From: Natronoplasma sp964602715
GTDB taxonomy: Archaea > Thermoplasmatota > Thermoplasmata > Halarchaeoplasmatales > Halarchaeoplasmataceae
Direction: 5' to 3'
NCBI GenBank assembly: GCA_964602715.1
Contig: CAZRSB010000020.1
Span: 1 to 29,894, forward strand
Length of the DNA: 29,894 bases
Part shown: positions 21,766 to 29,835 of the stretch, one piece after another
How the letters are laid out: the number at the start of each line of letters is the position of its first letter
How positions within the stretch are numbered: the first letter of the stretch is position 1
The notes under the pieces: generated by a model
Seen by the model: only the letters and a program-made list of their open reading frames with translations
Databases searched by the model: none
Told to the model about the DNA's origin: nothing
Position numbers and translations under genes: made by a program

Positions 21766-22932
21766 ATGGATGAGTTTTTAAAAAGAAGTAAAGAGCTTTT
21801 AAATGGTGTTGACTTCAAATCAGGTATCTTGGAAGAAAAGATAGAGATCGATAAAGAGCAGGAAAAACTGATGGAGGATATAAAAAAGAAAGATAAACCA
21901 AGGGATCTGGCATTAGATGATGCAGAAATTTATCTTAAATTAGCTGTGATTTGTTATTCTGATGGTAGATACGACGAAGCAGAAGAATGGATAAATAAGT
22001 CTTTAAAAGTGAAAAATAGCTATTTGGGTTTTTTGCTCAAAGGAAGATTATATCAAAAGAAAAATAAATATAAACGAGCCCTGGGAGAATATGATGAAGC
22101 GCTCAAATACAATGAAGAGTGGATATTGCACAGATACAGATCTCAAGTGCTTAAAGAAAGAGGCAAATTAAAGAGGGCTCTAGAAGCCATCAATAAAGGA
22201 TTGGAGAAGAAATATAATAGTTTGATGCTAGCCGAAAAAGCTGATATCCTAGTAGATCTTGGTAGAATCGATCAAGGAATAGAGGTTTATAGAGAAGCTG
22301 AAGAGTCAGATCCAGAGCTGAAAAATAGAGAAAGAAAGATAACTCAACTTTTAGAAGAAGCTGAAGAGCAAGTTTTGCCTGATAATTATAACCCTATATT
22401 AAAGTTAGATAAAAAAAATGTTGAAGCATGGCTGGGCAAGGCTAAATGTTATGAAAAAATAAATCAAGTTAAAAAGGCCAAGAAAACCCTTGAAAAAGCG
22501 TTAGATCATATTGAAGATGAGAGAATTTTTAAAAATTTAGAAGATTACGAAAAGGCTCTTCAGTCTCCATCTGAATGTCCCAAATGTGATGGAGATGGAA
22601 GTTGTACTAACTGTGACGGAACTGGCGATTGTAAGAATTGTGGTGGCACTGGAAATTGCAAACATTGTCGAGGCACATCAAACTGCTCTGATTGTTTAGG
22701 GTCAGGTAGATGTCAAGATTGTGAAGGCGAAGGCAAAACAGGATGGTTTTCTTCTGAATGTGGTACATGTTCTGGAACAGGACTATGTCAGACCTGTGAT
22801 GGGTTTGGTACATGCACTAACTGTGAAGGTACAGGTGCATGTCAAATCTGTGGAGGTAATAAAAATTGTATTGAATGTCAAGGAAGCGGCGATTGTAATC
22901 GATGCGAAGGTAGAGGGACAATTGGAGGATAA
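21766..22932 (+). CDS. TPR protein with twelve-motif DnaJ-like zinc array
   Basis: 388 residues. Residues about 50-265 are TPR-like helical repeats (for example GRYDEAEEWINKSLKV, NKYKRALGEYDEALKY, GKLKRALEAINKGLEK). Residues 271-384 carry twelve CxxCxGxG-type units at a 9-residue period, broken once by a short GKTGWFSSE insert (about 323-331); the paired cysteines could hold around six zinc ions. DnaJ has four such units, so this array is greatly extended. A few units deviate (CRGTSN, CGGNKN). The gene ends 1 base before the methyltransferase start, coupled in an operon with METTL5-like and Csl4. A chaperone-like or RNA/protein scaffold role is inferred; no J domain is present. Confidence 0.9.
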   Translation: MDEFLKRSKELLNGVDFKSGILEEKIEIDKEQEKLMEDIKKKDKPRDLALDDAEIYLKLAVICYSDGRYDEAEEWINKSLKVKNSYLGFLLKGRLYQKKNKYKRALGEYDEALKYNEEWILHRYRSQVLKERGKLKRALEAINKGLEKKYNSLMLAEKADILVDLGRIDQGIEVYREAEESDPELKNRERKITQLLEEAEEQVLPDNYNPILKLDKKNVEAWLGKAKCYEKINQVKKAKKTLEKALDHIEDERIFKNLEDYEKALQSPSECPKCDGDGSCTNCDGTGDCKNCGGTGNCKHCRGTSNCSDCLGSGRCQDCEGEGKTGWFSSECGTCSGTGLCQTCDGFGTCTNCEGTGACQICGGNKNCIECQGSGDCNRCEGRGTIGG

Positions 22933-22933
22933 C

Positions 22934-23554
22934 ATGTCGGGAATCAAGAAGAAAGATTTGGAGATAAAATTGGAAGGCATACCTTCTCATCCTGACCCCA
23001 GTCCAGATTTGGAACAATATAAGACTCCTTCAACGATAGCTTCTGATATGCTTTTTAGAGCGTTTATAAACAAGGATATTAAAGGAAAAGCAATCGCTGA
23101 TTTAGGATGCGGTACGGGTATATTTTCTATTGGCGCAGCTTATCTAGGTGCATCTCATATCTATTCATTGGATATTGATAGTAAAGCTATAGATGTAGCA
23201 CGAGAAACTGCTAAGGAACATTCTTTTACAGATGTTATCGATCATATAGAGAAAAAAGTATCTGATTTTGATATCGAAGTTGACACTGTTCTGATGAATC
23301 CTCCCTTTGGCTCCCAAAAAAAAGGAGCAGATATACCCTTTCTAAAAAAAAGTTTTACGATCGCTGAAAGAGTTTATACCCTTCATAACGCAAAAACTGT
23401 AGATTTTTTAGAAAACTATATTAAGGACAAAGGTCACAATCTCATTTGGCAAAAAAGATATATGTTTGAAATCGATAACATATTTGAGTTTCACGAGGAA
23501 AAGAAAAAAAATTTTGAGATTATTGGATATGGAATAGATATTAAGAGGGAATAA
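22934..23554 (+). CDS. METTL5-like N6-adenine RNA methyltransferase
   Basis: 206 residues. Class I SAM-dependent methyltransferase with DLGCGTG (56-62), the acidic LDID motif (79-82) and the N6-adenine catalytic NPPFG (122-126), with LEQYKTPS at 26-33 typical of this branch. METTL5 methylates one adenine in small-subunit rRNA in eukaryotes; archaeal relatives are likely to act on rRNA too. ATG 22934 is preferred over an in-frame start 71 codons upstream because that extension lies in the zinc-array gene and has no family features; GGAGG stands 5 bases before it. The next gene, csl4, begins 1 base after the stop, so both are in one operon. Confidence 0.9.
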   Translation: MSGIKKKDLEIKLEGIPSHPDPSPDLEQYKTPSTIASDMLFRAFINKDIKGKAIADLGCGTGIFSIGAAYLGASHIYSLDIDSKAIDVARETAKEHSFTDVIDHIEKKVSDFDIEVDTVLMNPPFGSQKKGADIPFLKKSFTIAERVYTLHNAKTVDFLENYIKDKGHNLIWQKRYMFEIDNIFEFHEEKKKNFEIIGYGIDIKRE

Positions 23555-23555
23555 C

Positions 23556-24137
23556 ATGGTAAAAGAAGATGAAGAAATGGTTTTTCCAGGAGAAATCGTA
23601 GGAATGTCTGAAGAGTGGTTATCAGGTTCAGGTACTTATGAAGAAGAGGGTAAAATATACGCGGCACATTATGGAGTTGTGAAGTATAACGATGATGACC
23701 TTGAAGCGATAGTTGAACCACTGAACAAAATCACTGAGATTCAAGAAGGAGACATCGTATATGGGATGGTGGAAGCTAGAAAAAATTCGATGATCCTTCT
23801 GAGTCTTCACATGGTTGAAGGCGCTTCTAGAGGGATAAAAGAAGACAAAGAAGGCTCCATCCACATATCTAAAGTTTCAGATGATTATACTGAGGAGCTA
23901 AGTGATAAATACCTTGTTGGTGATATAGTCAGAGCTAAAGTCGTTCAGGCCGAACCAACTATTAGACTTTCTACTGTAGGCAAAGGTCTGGGAGTCGTTA
24001 AGGGATATTGTTCAGAATGCAGGAAAGATATGACGATCAAGAAAAATAAATTGTATTGCCCAGAATGCGAAATTTATGAGGATAGAAAGATATCTAAAGC
24101 ATATGGAAAGATAAAACTAAAAAGTAAGAACAAATAG
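23556..24137 (+). CDS. csl4: Exosome subunit Csl4
   Basis: 193 residues, RNA-binding cap subunit of the archaeal exosome, which degrades RNA 3' to 5'. An N-terminal segment with VFPGEIVGMSEEWLSGSGTY (9-28) is followed by an S1 domain (about 65-135; GDIVYGMVE ... GSIHISKV ... GDIVRAKVV) and a C-terminal zinc ribbon (C152, C155, C168, C171). It binds the DnaG or Rrp41/42 core. It begins 1 base after the METTL5-like gene, a pairing common in archaea, and is followed 14 bases later by a small coiled-coil gene. No rpoL follows, which is different from the common arrangement as I recall it. Confidence 0.95.
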   Translation: MVKEDEEMVFPGEIVGMSEEWLSGSGTYEEEGKIYAAHYGVVKYNDDDLEAIVEPLNKITEIQEGDIVYGMVEARKNSMILLSLHMVEGASRGIKEDKEGSIHISKVSDDYTEELSDKYLVGDIVRAKVVQAEPTIRLSTVGKGLGVVKGYCSECRKDMTIKKNKLYCPECEIYEDRKISKAYGKIKLKSKNK

Positions 24138-24151
24138 AAGGAGGTCACAAC

Positions 24152-24397
24152 TTGGTCGATATCGAAAAGGCTCTTATGGCTATAGAAGAGAAGGAAAAGT
24201 GGGAGGAAAGAGAGAAAAAGGTTTTAGAGGAATTACAAGAGATCAAAGAGAAAAGGAAAAAACTGAAAAAGAAAAGGAAGAAATTGAAAAGTACGATATC
24301 GGACTATGAAGACAGTATTCGATCACAAAGAGGCGATGCACAAAGAAGTTCATTAGATGCACATATTGATCGTTCAGAGGGGATGAAGAGAGTTTAG
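24152..24397 (+). CDS. Small coiled-coil protein, function unknown
   Basis: 81 residues, almost entirely charged and helical, with heptad-like spacing through KWEEREKKVLEELQEIKEK and a Lys-rich stretch (about 33-46). The start is TTG at 24152, supported by GGAGGT 6 bases upstream, and it lies 14 bases after csl4. It has no cysteine or membrane segment. It is followed by a second small coiled-coil gene 11 bases later, so the pair is likely one transcript with csl4. A scaffold or dimerisation partner for the downstream roadblock protein or ATPase is a possible role, without direct evidence. Confidence 0.65.
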   Translation: MVDIEKALMAIEEKEKWEEREKKVLEELQEIKEKRKKLKKKRKKLKSTISDYEDSIRSQRGDAQRSSLDAHIDRSEGMKRV

Positions 24398-24408
24398 GTG
24401 GAGTACCA

Positions 24409-24636
24409 ATGGCTGAAAGGGATAGAATTAAAAATTTAAGAGATGAGCTGGTCAATCTAAGAAAAGAATATTGGGAGATCAGTGGTAGGATCAAGGAGTT
24501 AGAAGAACGGGAAAAAAGGTTGAAAGAAGAATTAGAAAGGATTAGAGAACATCTTTCTTATTATGAATCTTTAGTATCCGATATCAAGAAAGAGATGAAG
24601 ACAAAAAAAGAGACGGACCTATTTGATGAGATTTGA
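24409..24636 (+). CDS. Second small coiled-coil protein
   Basis: 75 residues dominated by heptad repeats (RIKELEEREKRLKEELERI), acidic and basic residues mixed, ending DLFDEI. The ATG follows GGTGGAG by 8 bases. It shares composition with the 24152-24397 product but not clear alignment. A TATA-like GTTTAAATATG at about 24657-24666 follows it, so the roadblock/ATPase pair downstream may be a separate unit. Function unknown. Confidence 0.65.
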   Translation: MAERDRIKNLRDELVNLRKEYWEISGRIKELEEREKRLKEELERIREHLSYYESLVSDIKKEMKTKKETDLFDEI

Positions 24637-24710
24637 AATTGTTAAGAACAGTGAAAGTTTAAATATGTAAAAAACGTTAGAGAGCATGTTATCTTGATAT
24701 AAGTAACTTG

Positions 24711-25118
24711 ATGGAGCGTGTTACCATAAAGGCTAGAAAAGAAGTTGAGGAGATTTTCGAGGAATATAGTGCGAAGACAGATATGGATGCTATAGCATTG
24801 ACTTCAAAAAATGGGATTCCTATAGCTTCTTATCTCAAAAAAGAAGAAGAAGATGAAAGTTTTAGTACACTTTCTGCAACGATTTTAGGAGCGAGTGAAG
24901 TGATATTTTCAGCATTTGAAAAACAAAATCCCGATTTTATAATCGGAAATTCTGAAGATTCTGTTCTTTTAGTTAGAGAGGTAGGGGCCAATACTGTACT
25001 TTCTGTTCTTGGTGATTCTAGTAACAAAGAAGAAATGATAAAAGATATGGAAGAGATGGTGTCTGAGATCGATGTTCTTGAGAAAGCTTCAGAAATTAAG
25101 GAGGTTCTGGAAAAATGA
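24711..25118 (+). CDS. Roadblock/LC7 domain protein
   Basis: 135 residues. The roadblock/LC7 fold is visible as the N-terminal helix ARKEVEEIFEEY, strand MDAIALTSKNGIPIAS (about 24-39), helix with LSATILGASEVIF, and the strands DFIIGNSEDSVLLVRE and NTVLSVLGD. Such proteins (MglB-like) usually regulate small GTPases or bind ATPases. The ATG at 24711 is preferred to the TTG just before it. The last bases overlap the next gene (ATGA at 25115-25118), so it is translationally coupled to the KaiC/GvpD-like ATPase. No small GTPase gene of the Mgl/Ras type lies nearby, which suggests that the partner is the ATPase itself. Confidence 0.9.
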   Translation: MERVTIKARKEVEEIFEEYSAKTDMDAIALTSKNGIPIASYLKKEEEDESFSTLSATILGASEVIFSAFEKQNPDFIIGNSEDSVLLVREVGANTVLSVLGDSSNKEEMIKDMEEMVSEIDVLEKASEIKEVLEK

Positions 25119-26629
25119 AAAAAATAAAAAGCATACCTACGGAAATTAAAGAGTTCTTAGAAAAAGAAGGAGGTTCTTCAATATTTTTTGAAGGTGCTTC
25201 TGGTACTGGTAAGACAACATTAGCTCTTCAATTGATAGAAGAGATTGGTGATTTAGATAAAAGTTTTTATCTTTCTACAAGAGTTGGTGATGAAGCTCTA
25301 TATAAACAGTTCCCATGGCTTGAAGAAAAAGAGATGCGTAACCAGGTGATGGACGCGAGTAAAGTGTTCCTTCAAACTATATATGAAGAAGAAGATGAGG
25401 ACGAAGATCATATTCCACTAAAAGAACGCAAAAAGATCGAAGGTGCACAAGAGTTTTTGAGCAGTATTCGTGAAGAGGGTCCTCCTGAAGAGGTAGATAG
25501 AACTAGACTAGACCAATTGGAAAAAGACATACCGAGTTTAGAGAGGATTTACGACAGAATAGACAATATTCTTCCTGAACGTCCTTTATTAGTTCTCGAT
25601 AGCATAGAAGGTATTACCCATAAATATGGGATAGACAAAGAGACGTTCGTTATGACCCTTCAAAAAGACTTAGTTGAAAATTCTAATACCAATCTGATAA
25701 TGGTGTTGGAAAAAGCATCAGCACCCGAATTAGAATATCTAGCTGATGGTGTAGTTCAGCTAAAAAGAAGCCAACTTGAAGGTAGAGATGTAAGGGAGAT
25801 AATGCTCAAAAAATTAAGAGCAATTGAGATAAGCCAACCTGGATATCTCATGTCACTCAAAGGCGGCCGTTTCAAATGTTTTGAACCCTATGAATTGGGT
25901 GCTTCCGGAGAAAATCAATGGGAATCAGTAGATGCACCTGAAGGAAAATATAGCACTGGCACTGAAGACCTCGATGCATTACTTGGAGGAGGCTTTAATG
26001 CAGGAAGCTATAATGTTTTTGAGGTACAAGAAAATGTTAGCAATGAGGAATTTTTCTCGGTTATCAGACCCCTTTTCTTAAATTTCTTAACTCAAGGAAG
26101 AGGAGTGATGTCAGTTCTTGAAGGTGGTACACATCCTGAAAATTTAAAAGATGACCTTACTCGTTTTGTGCCCGATGATCTATTTAATCGGAAATTTAGG
26201 ATAGTAGATCATCTATCTACCAAAACTGACAAACCTTACAAGTTAGCTCTCGCAGGTAAGAGTCAGAGTCAATACCAGGAGATTCATCAGGAAACAATGA
26301 GGGAATTGAAGGGTAGTCCCGATGAAGGTATATTAGATTATACAGGTCTAGACACTTTAGAGTACATGCAAGGCGGTGAAATAGCTGTAAAGCGTCTTTT
26401 AAGTGGTGTCGCCAACACAAAAAATTCAGAAAATTTAGGAATAGGAATTCTCAAACCTGGACTAAATTTATCACAAGAAATAATGAACATGGCTGACAAT
26501 TATTTTGTTCTTTTGAGCATCAATAAAACGCCGTGTATCTATGGGGTCAAACCGAAGACTGGCCTTTATGCGATAGCAACAGATACGGAGAAGGGTTCTC
26601 CTTACATCCAACTCAAACAGATAGTGTGA
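25115..26629 (+). CDS. KaiC/GvpD-like RecA-superfamily ATPase with one active and one degenerate P-loop
   Basis: 504 residues, two RecA-like halves. The first half has Walker A GASGTGKT (27-34), Walker B PLLVLDS (157-163), an acidic insertion with EEEDEDEDH (91-99), and the KaiC-type EYLADGVVQL (207-216). The second half starts YSTGTEDLDALLGGG (279-293), a typical KaiC entry, but the P-loop position reads VFEVQENVSNEEF (301-313) with no Gly-Lys-Thr, so it is probably inactive for ATP hydrolysis. The family is annotated as GvpD-like in many archaea; no gas-vesicle gene is here, so a gas-vesicle role is unlikely. It is coupled to the roadblock gene by the ATGA overlap. Confidence 0.88.
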   Translation: MKKIKSIPTEIKEFLEKEGGSSIFFEGASGTGKTTLALQLIEEIGDLDKSFYLSTRVGDEALYKQFPWLEEKEMRNQVMDASKVFLQTIYEEEDEDEDHIPLKERKKIEGAQEFLSSIREEGPPEEVDRTRLDQLEKDIPSLERIYDRIDNILPERPLLVLDSIEGITHKYGIDKETFVMTLQKDLVENSNTNLIMVLEKASAPELEYLADGVVQLKRSQLEGRDVREIMLKKLRAIEISQPGYLMSLKGGRFKCFEPYELGASGENQWESVDAPEGKYSTGTEDLDALLGGGFNAGSYNVFEVQENVSNEEFFSVIRPLFLNFLTQGRGVMSVLEGGTHPENLKDDLTRFVPDDLFNRKFRIVDHLSTKTDKPYKLALAGKSQSQYQEIHQETMRELKGSPDEGILDYTGLDTLEYMQGGEIAVKRLLSGVANTKNSENLGIGILKPGLNLSQEIMNMADNYFVLLSINKTPCIYGVKPKTGLYAIATDTEKGSPYIQLKQIV

Positions 26630-27292
26630 TCAAAAACCGAATTTTCCTTTCAAGGGTACGAACCGAACCCCTCCCAAATTCTTTTCTTCTATTTTGTTTT
26701 CATCTATTTTTTTAGCTTTTACAAGTTTTTGGAAAAATTTGTTCCCAACCGGTATCAAAATTTTTCCTCCCAACTTTGATTGTTCGATCAAAGGAGATGG
26801 TATCTTTGGAGCTCCACAAGCTACTGAAATCCTGTCATATGGGGCCTTTTTTTCGTAACCTTCAGATCCGTCTCCTACTATGATCTTCACATTAGGACAA
26901 TCTATTTCATTGATCCTTCTTTTTGCTTTATTTGCCAATGATTTAACATATTCTATTGAATATACTTCTCCCTTTTCCTTTACAATCTTGCCTATAACTG
27001 CCGCGTGATATCCCAATCCACCACCGATTTCTAACACTTTTTGACCCTTTTTCAGATCGAGTTTTTCTACCATCATAGCTACCATATGTGGTGCTGAAAT
27101 GGTTTGTCCTTCTCCTATCGGTTGTGGTGAATCTATATAAGCTCGTTCCTTGATCTTATCGGGAACAAATACGTGCCGAGGAACCTCTCTCATGGCTTCT
27201 TCGACTGGTTTACTCTCTATGTATCCTCTCCTTATCAATCCATCTACCATCTCGTCTCGTTTTATCTTATAATCGTCGTCTTTTTCTATCAT
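26630..27292 (-). CDS. pcm: Protein-L-isoaspartate O-methyltransferase
   Basis: 220 residues. Repairs aged proteins by methylating isoaspartyl residues with SAM. The family motifs are RHVFVPD (about 39-45), the substrate loop GQTISAPHM (62-70), SAM motif I EIGGGLGYHAAV (88-99), and the later KLGGKILIPVG. The start at 27292 fits the typical N-terminus; no strong ribosome binding site is seen. The gene is convergent with the KaiC/GvpD-like gene and touches it directly. S-adenosylhomocysteine produced here would be cleared by the hydrolase at 28113-29348, though the genes are not in one transcript. Confidence 0.96.
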   Translation of the reverse strand: MIEKDDDYKIKRDEMVDGLIRRGYIESKPVEEAMREVPRHVFVPDKIKERAYIDSPQPIGEGQTISAPHMVAMMVEKLDLKKGQKVLEIGGGLGYHAAVIGKIVKEKGEVYSIEYVKSLANKAKRRINEIDCPNVKIIVGDGSEGYEKKAPYDRISVACGAPKIPSPLIEQSKLGGKILIPVGNKFFQKLVKAKKIDENKIEEKNLGGVRFVPLKGKFGF

Positions 27293-27356
27293 TTCCCATT
27301 AGGTTATTCTAGTCGAATGGTATAAATATTCTTCTTCATCTAATAGAGATGGTATC

Positions 27357-28079
27357 ATGACAGATATACCTAAATCTCATCCACGATATCTTTCATTAAA
27401 GATGAGAGAGTTACTTGTGGAGGGAGTAAAGTCTGGGATAACATCTAAAGCAGGTCTTATCGCCCATGGTCGAGGAGAGATGTTTGATTACTTGATAGGG
27501 GAAGAGACGATAGAACCAGCTAAAATAGCTGAAAGAAAAGCTGTAGCTGAACTTCTCGAGGCCAAAAATCCAGTGATATCTATTAATGGTAATGTGGCTG
27601 CTCTCGTTCCAGAAGATATTGTTAAGCTAGGTAAGAGATTCGATGCAAAGTTAGAAGTTAATTTATTTCATAGGACGGACGAAAGGATAATAAAGATAAG
27701 TGATGAGTTGGAGAGTAATGGTGCGGAAGAAGTTTATGGTCTTGAACCTGATGCAAAAATACCTGGTCTAGATCATAAAAGAGCGTTATGTTCAGAGGAA
27801 GGCATATACACTGCCGATGTAGTTCTCGTACCTTTAGAAGATGGCGATAGAACTCAAGCTCTTAAGAAGATGGGTAAAACTGTGATCACCATCGATCTGA
27901 ACCCCTTATCTAGAACATCTAAGGCTGCTGATGTGACCATAGTAGACAACATAGCTAGAGCAGTACCGAATATGACCGAATTTGATCCACTCCATCAGGA
28001 CTTCGATAATAAAGAAAATTTGAGTAAAACTCTTAGATATATGTCCAACAGACTTAAAGAGCTAGGAGAAGAAATATAA
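27357..28079 (+). CDS. 4-phosphopantoate-beta-alanine ligase (archaeal phosphopantothenate synthetase)
   Basis: 240 residues. It joins 4-phosphopantoate to beta-alanine with ATP, the archaeal route to coenzyme A that replaces bacterial PanC/CoaA. Family markers are PKSHPRYLSLKMRELLVEG (5-23), LIAHGRGEMFDYLIGEET (34-51), SINGNVAAL (75-83), and the C-terminal DLNPLSRTSKAADVTIVDN. The ATG lies 32 bases from a TATA-like TATAAATA (27321-27328), giving a near-leaderless transcript. The archaeal pantoate kinase gene, usual partner, is not in the window. It is followed 33 bases later by the S-adenosylhomocysteine hydrolase gene. Confidence 0.95.
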   Translation: MTDIPKSHPRYLSLKMRELLVEGVKSGITSKAGLIAHGRGEMFDYLIGEETIEPAKIAERKAVAELLEAKNPVISINGNVAALVPEDIVKLGKRFDAKLEVNLFHRTDERIIKISDELESNGAEEVYGLEPDAKIPGLDHKRALCSEEGIYTADVVLVPLEDGDRTQALKKMGKTVITIDLNPLSRTSKAADVTIVDNIARAVPNMTEFDPLHQDFDNKENLSKTLRYMSNRLKELGEEI

Positions 28080-28112
28080 TAGGTAATAACACTAAAGTCA
28101 TAGTCTGATAAT

Positions 28113-29348
28113 ATGAAAGATTTAGTCGACAAGGGCAAAAAAAGATTAGATTGGGCAAGAGAACACATGAGCGTCATCGATGAGGTTAAGAGAGAGATCA
28201 AGAAAAAAGGCTCATTGAAGGGAAAGAACATCTCTATGGCGCTGCATGTAGAAGCCAAAACAGGGATTTTAGCTCTTTCTCTTGAAGAGGCTGGTGCCAA
28301 TGTGAGGATGGCTTCATGTAACCCATTGTCTACCGATGATTCAGTTGCTGAAGCACTACGGGTTGAATATGACATGGATGTATATGCAAAACGAGGTCAA
28401 ACTGAGGAAGAGTATTATGAGAATCTCAATAATACGTTAGCTCATCAACCAGATGTAGTTATAGACGATGGTGGCGATCTGATCTCTTTGATCCATACAG
28501 AAAGAGAAGATTTGATTGAAGGGATTCATGGTGCTGCAGAGGAAACTACTACTGGCGTTGTAAGATTGAGAGCCATGGAAGAAGATGGAGTCTTACGCTT
28601 TCCTGTTATGTCTGTCAATGATGCTTTGATGAAACATCTCTTTGATAACAGATATGGTACGGGACAATCTACTATCGATGGTCTGATGAGCGCTACAAAC
28701 TTGCAGTTGAGTGGAAAGAACTTTCTAGTTGGCGGTTACGGTTGGTGTGGCAGAGGGATAGCGATGAGAGCAAAGGGTATGGGGGCGAATGTCATGGTTT
28801 CAGAAGTTGACCCAGTTAAAGCGGTTGAAGCTAACATGGATGGTTTTGAAGTTCTACCTGCAAAAGAAGGCATTAAAAAGGCTGATTTTGTGGTAACTTC
28901 TACGGGATGCAAAGATGTGATCGCTGAAGAAGAGTTGAAGGATGCAAAAGATGGGTGTGTACTTTCTAATTCTGGGCATTTCAATAATGAAATCAATGTA
29001 GATAAATTGGAAGAGATGGCGGTCTCAGAGAGAGAAGTGAGAGGGGAAGTTTCAGAGTATGAGATGAGAGACGGAAGAAAACTTTATTTGATTTCAGATG
29101 GTAGACTTGTCAATCTTGCAGCAGGACAAGGACATCCTGCAGAGATAATGGATATGAGCTTCGCCCTACAGATGTTAGCCGCAGAATATGTGGTAAATAA
29201 TGAGGATCTAGGAAATAAGGTTATAGATATTCCGAGGGAGATAGACGAAAAAGTAGCTAAACTAAAACTCAAAACAGAGGGAATAAAAATAGATGAGCTA
29301 AGTGAGGAACAGAGGAAGTATTTAGAAGGGTGGGAAGAAGGAACCTGA
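28113..29348 (+). CDS. ahcY: S-adenosylhomocysteine hydrolase (or S-inosylhomocysteine hydrolase)
   Basis: 411 residues. NAD-dependent removal of the S-adenosylhomocysteine left by methyltransferases, giving homocysteine and adenosine. Key residues are ALHVEAKTG (43-51), the DDGGD motif (118-122), EETTTG (143-148), NDALMKHLFDNRYGTGQS (169-186) holding the catalytic Lys174, the NAD-binding GGYGWCGRG (207-215), and the C-terminal LVNLAAGQGHP. Some archaeal members prefer S-inosylhomocysteine; the sequence does not tell which here. Its ATG is 33 bases after the phosphopantothenate synthetase gene, so cotranscription is likely, although the pathways are different. Confidence 0.95.
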   Translation: MKDLVDKGKKRLDWAREHMSVIDEVKREIKKKGSLKGKNISMALHVEAKTGILALSLEEAGANVRMASCNPLSTDDSVAEALRVEYDMDVYAKRGQTEEEYYENLNNTLAHQPDVVIDDGGDLISLIHTEREDLIEGIHGAAEETTTGVVRLRAMEEDGVLRFPVMSVNDALMKHLFDNRYGTGQSTIDGLMSATNLQLSGKNFLVGGYGWCGRGIAMRAKGMGANVMVSEVDPVKAVEANMDGFEVLPAKEGIKKADFVVTSTGCKDVIAEEELKDAKDGCVLSNSGHFNNEINVDKLEEMAVSEREVRGEVSEYEMRDGRKLYLISDGRLVNLAAGQGHPAEIMDMSFALQMLAAEYVVNNEDLGNKVIDIPREIDEKVAKLKLKTEGIKIDELSEEQRKYLEGWEEGT

Positions 29349-29349
29349 T

Positions 29350-29619
29350 TCAATCGATCAAGGTAATATCTTCCGCTTTTACGCTCTGAACATTTTCTAT
29401 ATTCTCTAATTTTTCTTCTATTTCGTCTACGTTCCCACCTTCATCTGGTACAACGATCTTAGCTACTATCGCCTTAAGACCGAATGCTACTTTTTCCTCA
29501 CTACATCCTTTAAAGGTTCCATGTTCTTCTACAATGTTTTTGATATCGTCTTTGATTCTATCCAAATCTGTGTCAGTTCCTTCTGGCATGATTTTGTAAA
29601 CCATCATAACATTACCCAT
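29350..29619 (-). CDS. Translation elongation factor aEF1B (EF-1 beta)
   Basis: 89 residues, the normal archaeal length. It exchanges GDP for GTP on EF-1 alpha. Characteristic segments are the N-terminal MVYKIMPEGTDTDLDRI (about 6-22), the central EEKVAFGLKAIVAKIVVPDE (about 41-60; conserved AFGL) and the C-terminal VQSVKAEDITLID. The start codon lies 1 base after the stop of the zinc-ribbon gene at 29621, an arrangement common in archaea, so the two form an operon. It is convergent with the ahcY gene, ending next to its stop with one base between. Confidence 0.95.
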   Translation of the reverse strand: MGNVMMVYKIMPEGTDTDLDRIKDDIKNIVEEHGTFKGCSEEKVAFGLKAIVAKIVVPDEGGNVDEIEEKLENIENVQSVKAEDITLID

Positions 29620-29620
29620 A

Positions 29621-29788
29621 TTATGGCCCCCTGAATCCGCACTCTTGGCATTCGTAATTCTCTGCTTGATCCCTACATTTTTCGCATCTGCCTATATCAG
29701 TTTCACCACATTCGGGACATGGAAAGACAGTGTTCTTCAAATCTACCAATGTAATCCCACAGGAAGTACAGTTGTAATCTTCTTTCAT
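29621..29788 (-). CDS. Small zinc-ribbon protein (HVO_2753-like)
   Basis: 55 residues with four CxxC pairs (C7/C10, C24/C27, C35/C38, C47/C50), able to hold two zinc ions. It ends in the family-typical CGFRGP and matches a conserved archaeal family that sits upstream of aEF1B; the haloarchaeal member is associated with swarming and biofilm behaviour. ATG 29788 is preferred because the family is about 55-60 residues long and a TATA-like GTTAAATAGG lies about 27-33 bases upstream. The frame is open 20 codons further to an ATG at 29848, which has its own TATA-like box near 29883, so a 75-residue form is possible. Confidence 0.85.
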   Translation of the reverse strand: MKEDYNCTSCGITLVDLKNTVFPCPECGETDIGRCEKCRDQAENYECQECGFRGP

Positions 29789-29835
29789 GACTATCGGGCT
29801 TCTTAGAAAAGAAAGCCTATTTAACTCTTTTCTTA

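Noticed and set aside
22576..22917. CRISPR-like or satellite repeat
   Set aside because: The 27-base periodicity comes from coding CxxCxGxG units with codon-level variation and lies in frame within one gene.
22721..22933. N-terminal 71-codon extension of the METTL5-like gene
   Set aside because: It reads the zinc-array gene in another frame; ATG 22934 has GGAGG 5 bases upstream and the family begins there.
25115..26629. Gas vesicle function for the GvpD-like ATPase
   Set aside because: No gvpA, gvpN or other gas-vesicle gene is in the window; the similarity is at the level of the RecA/KaiC superfamily.
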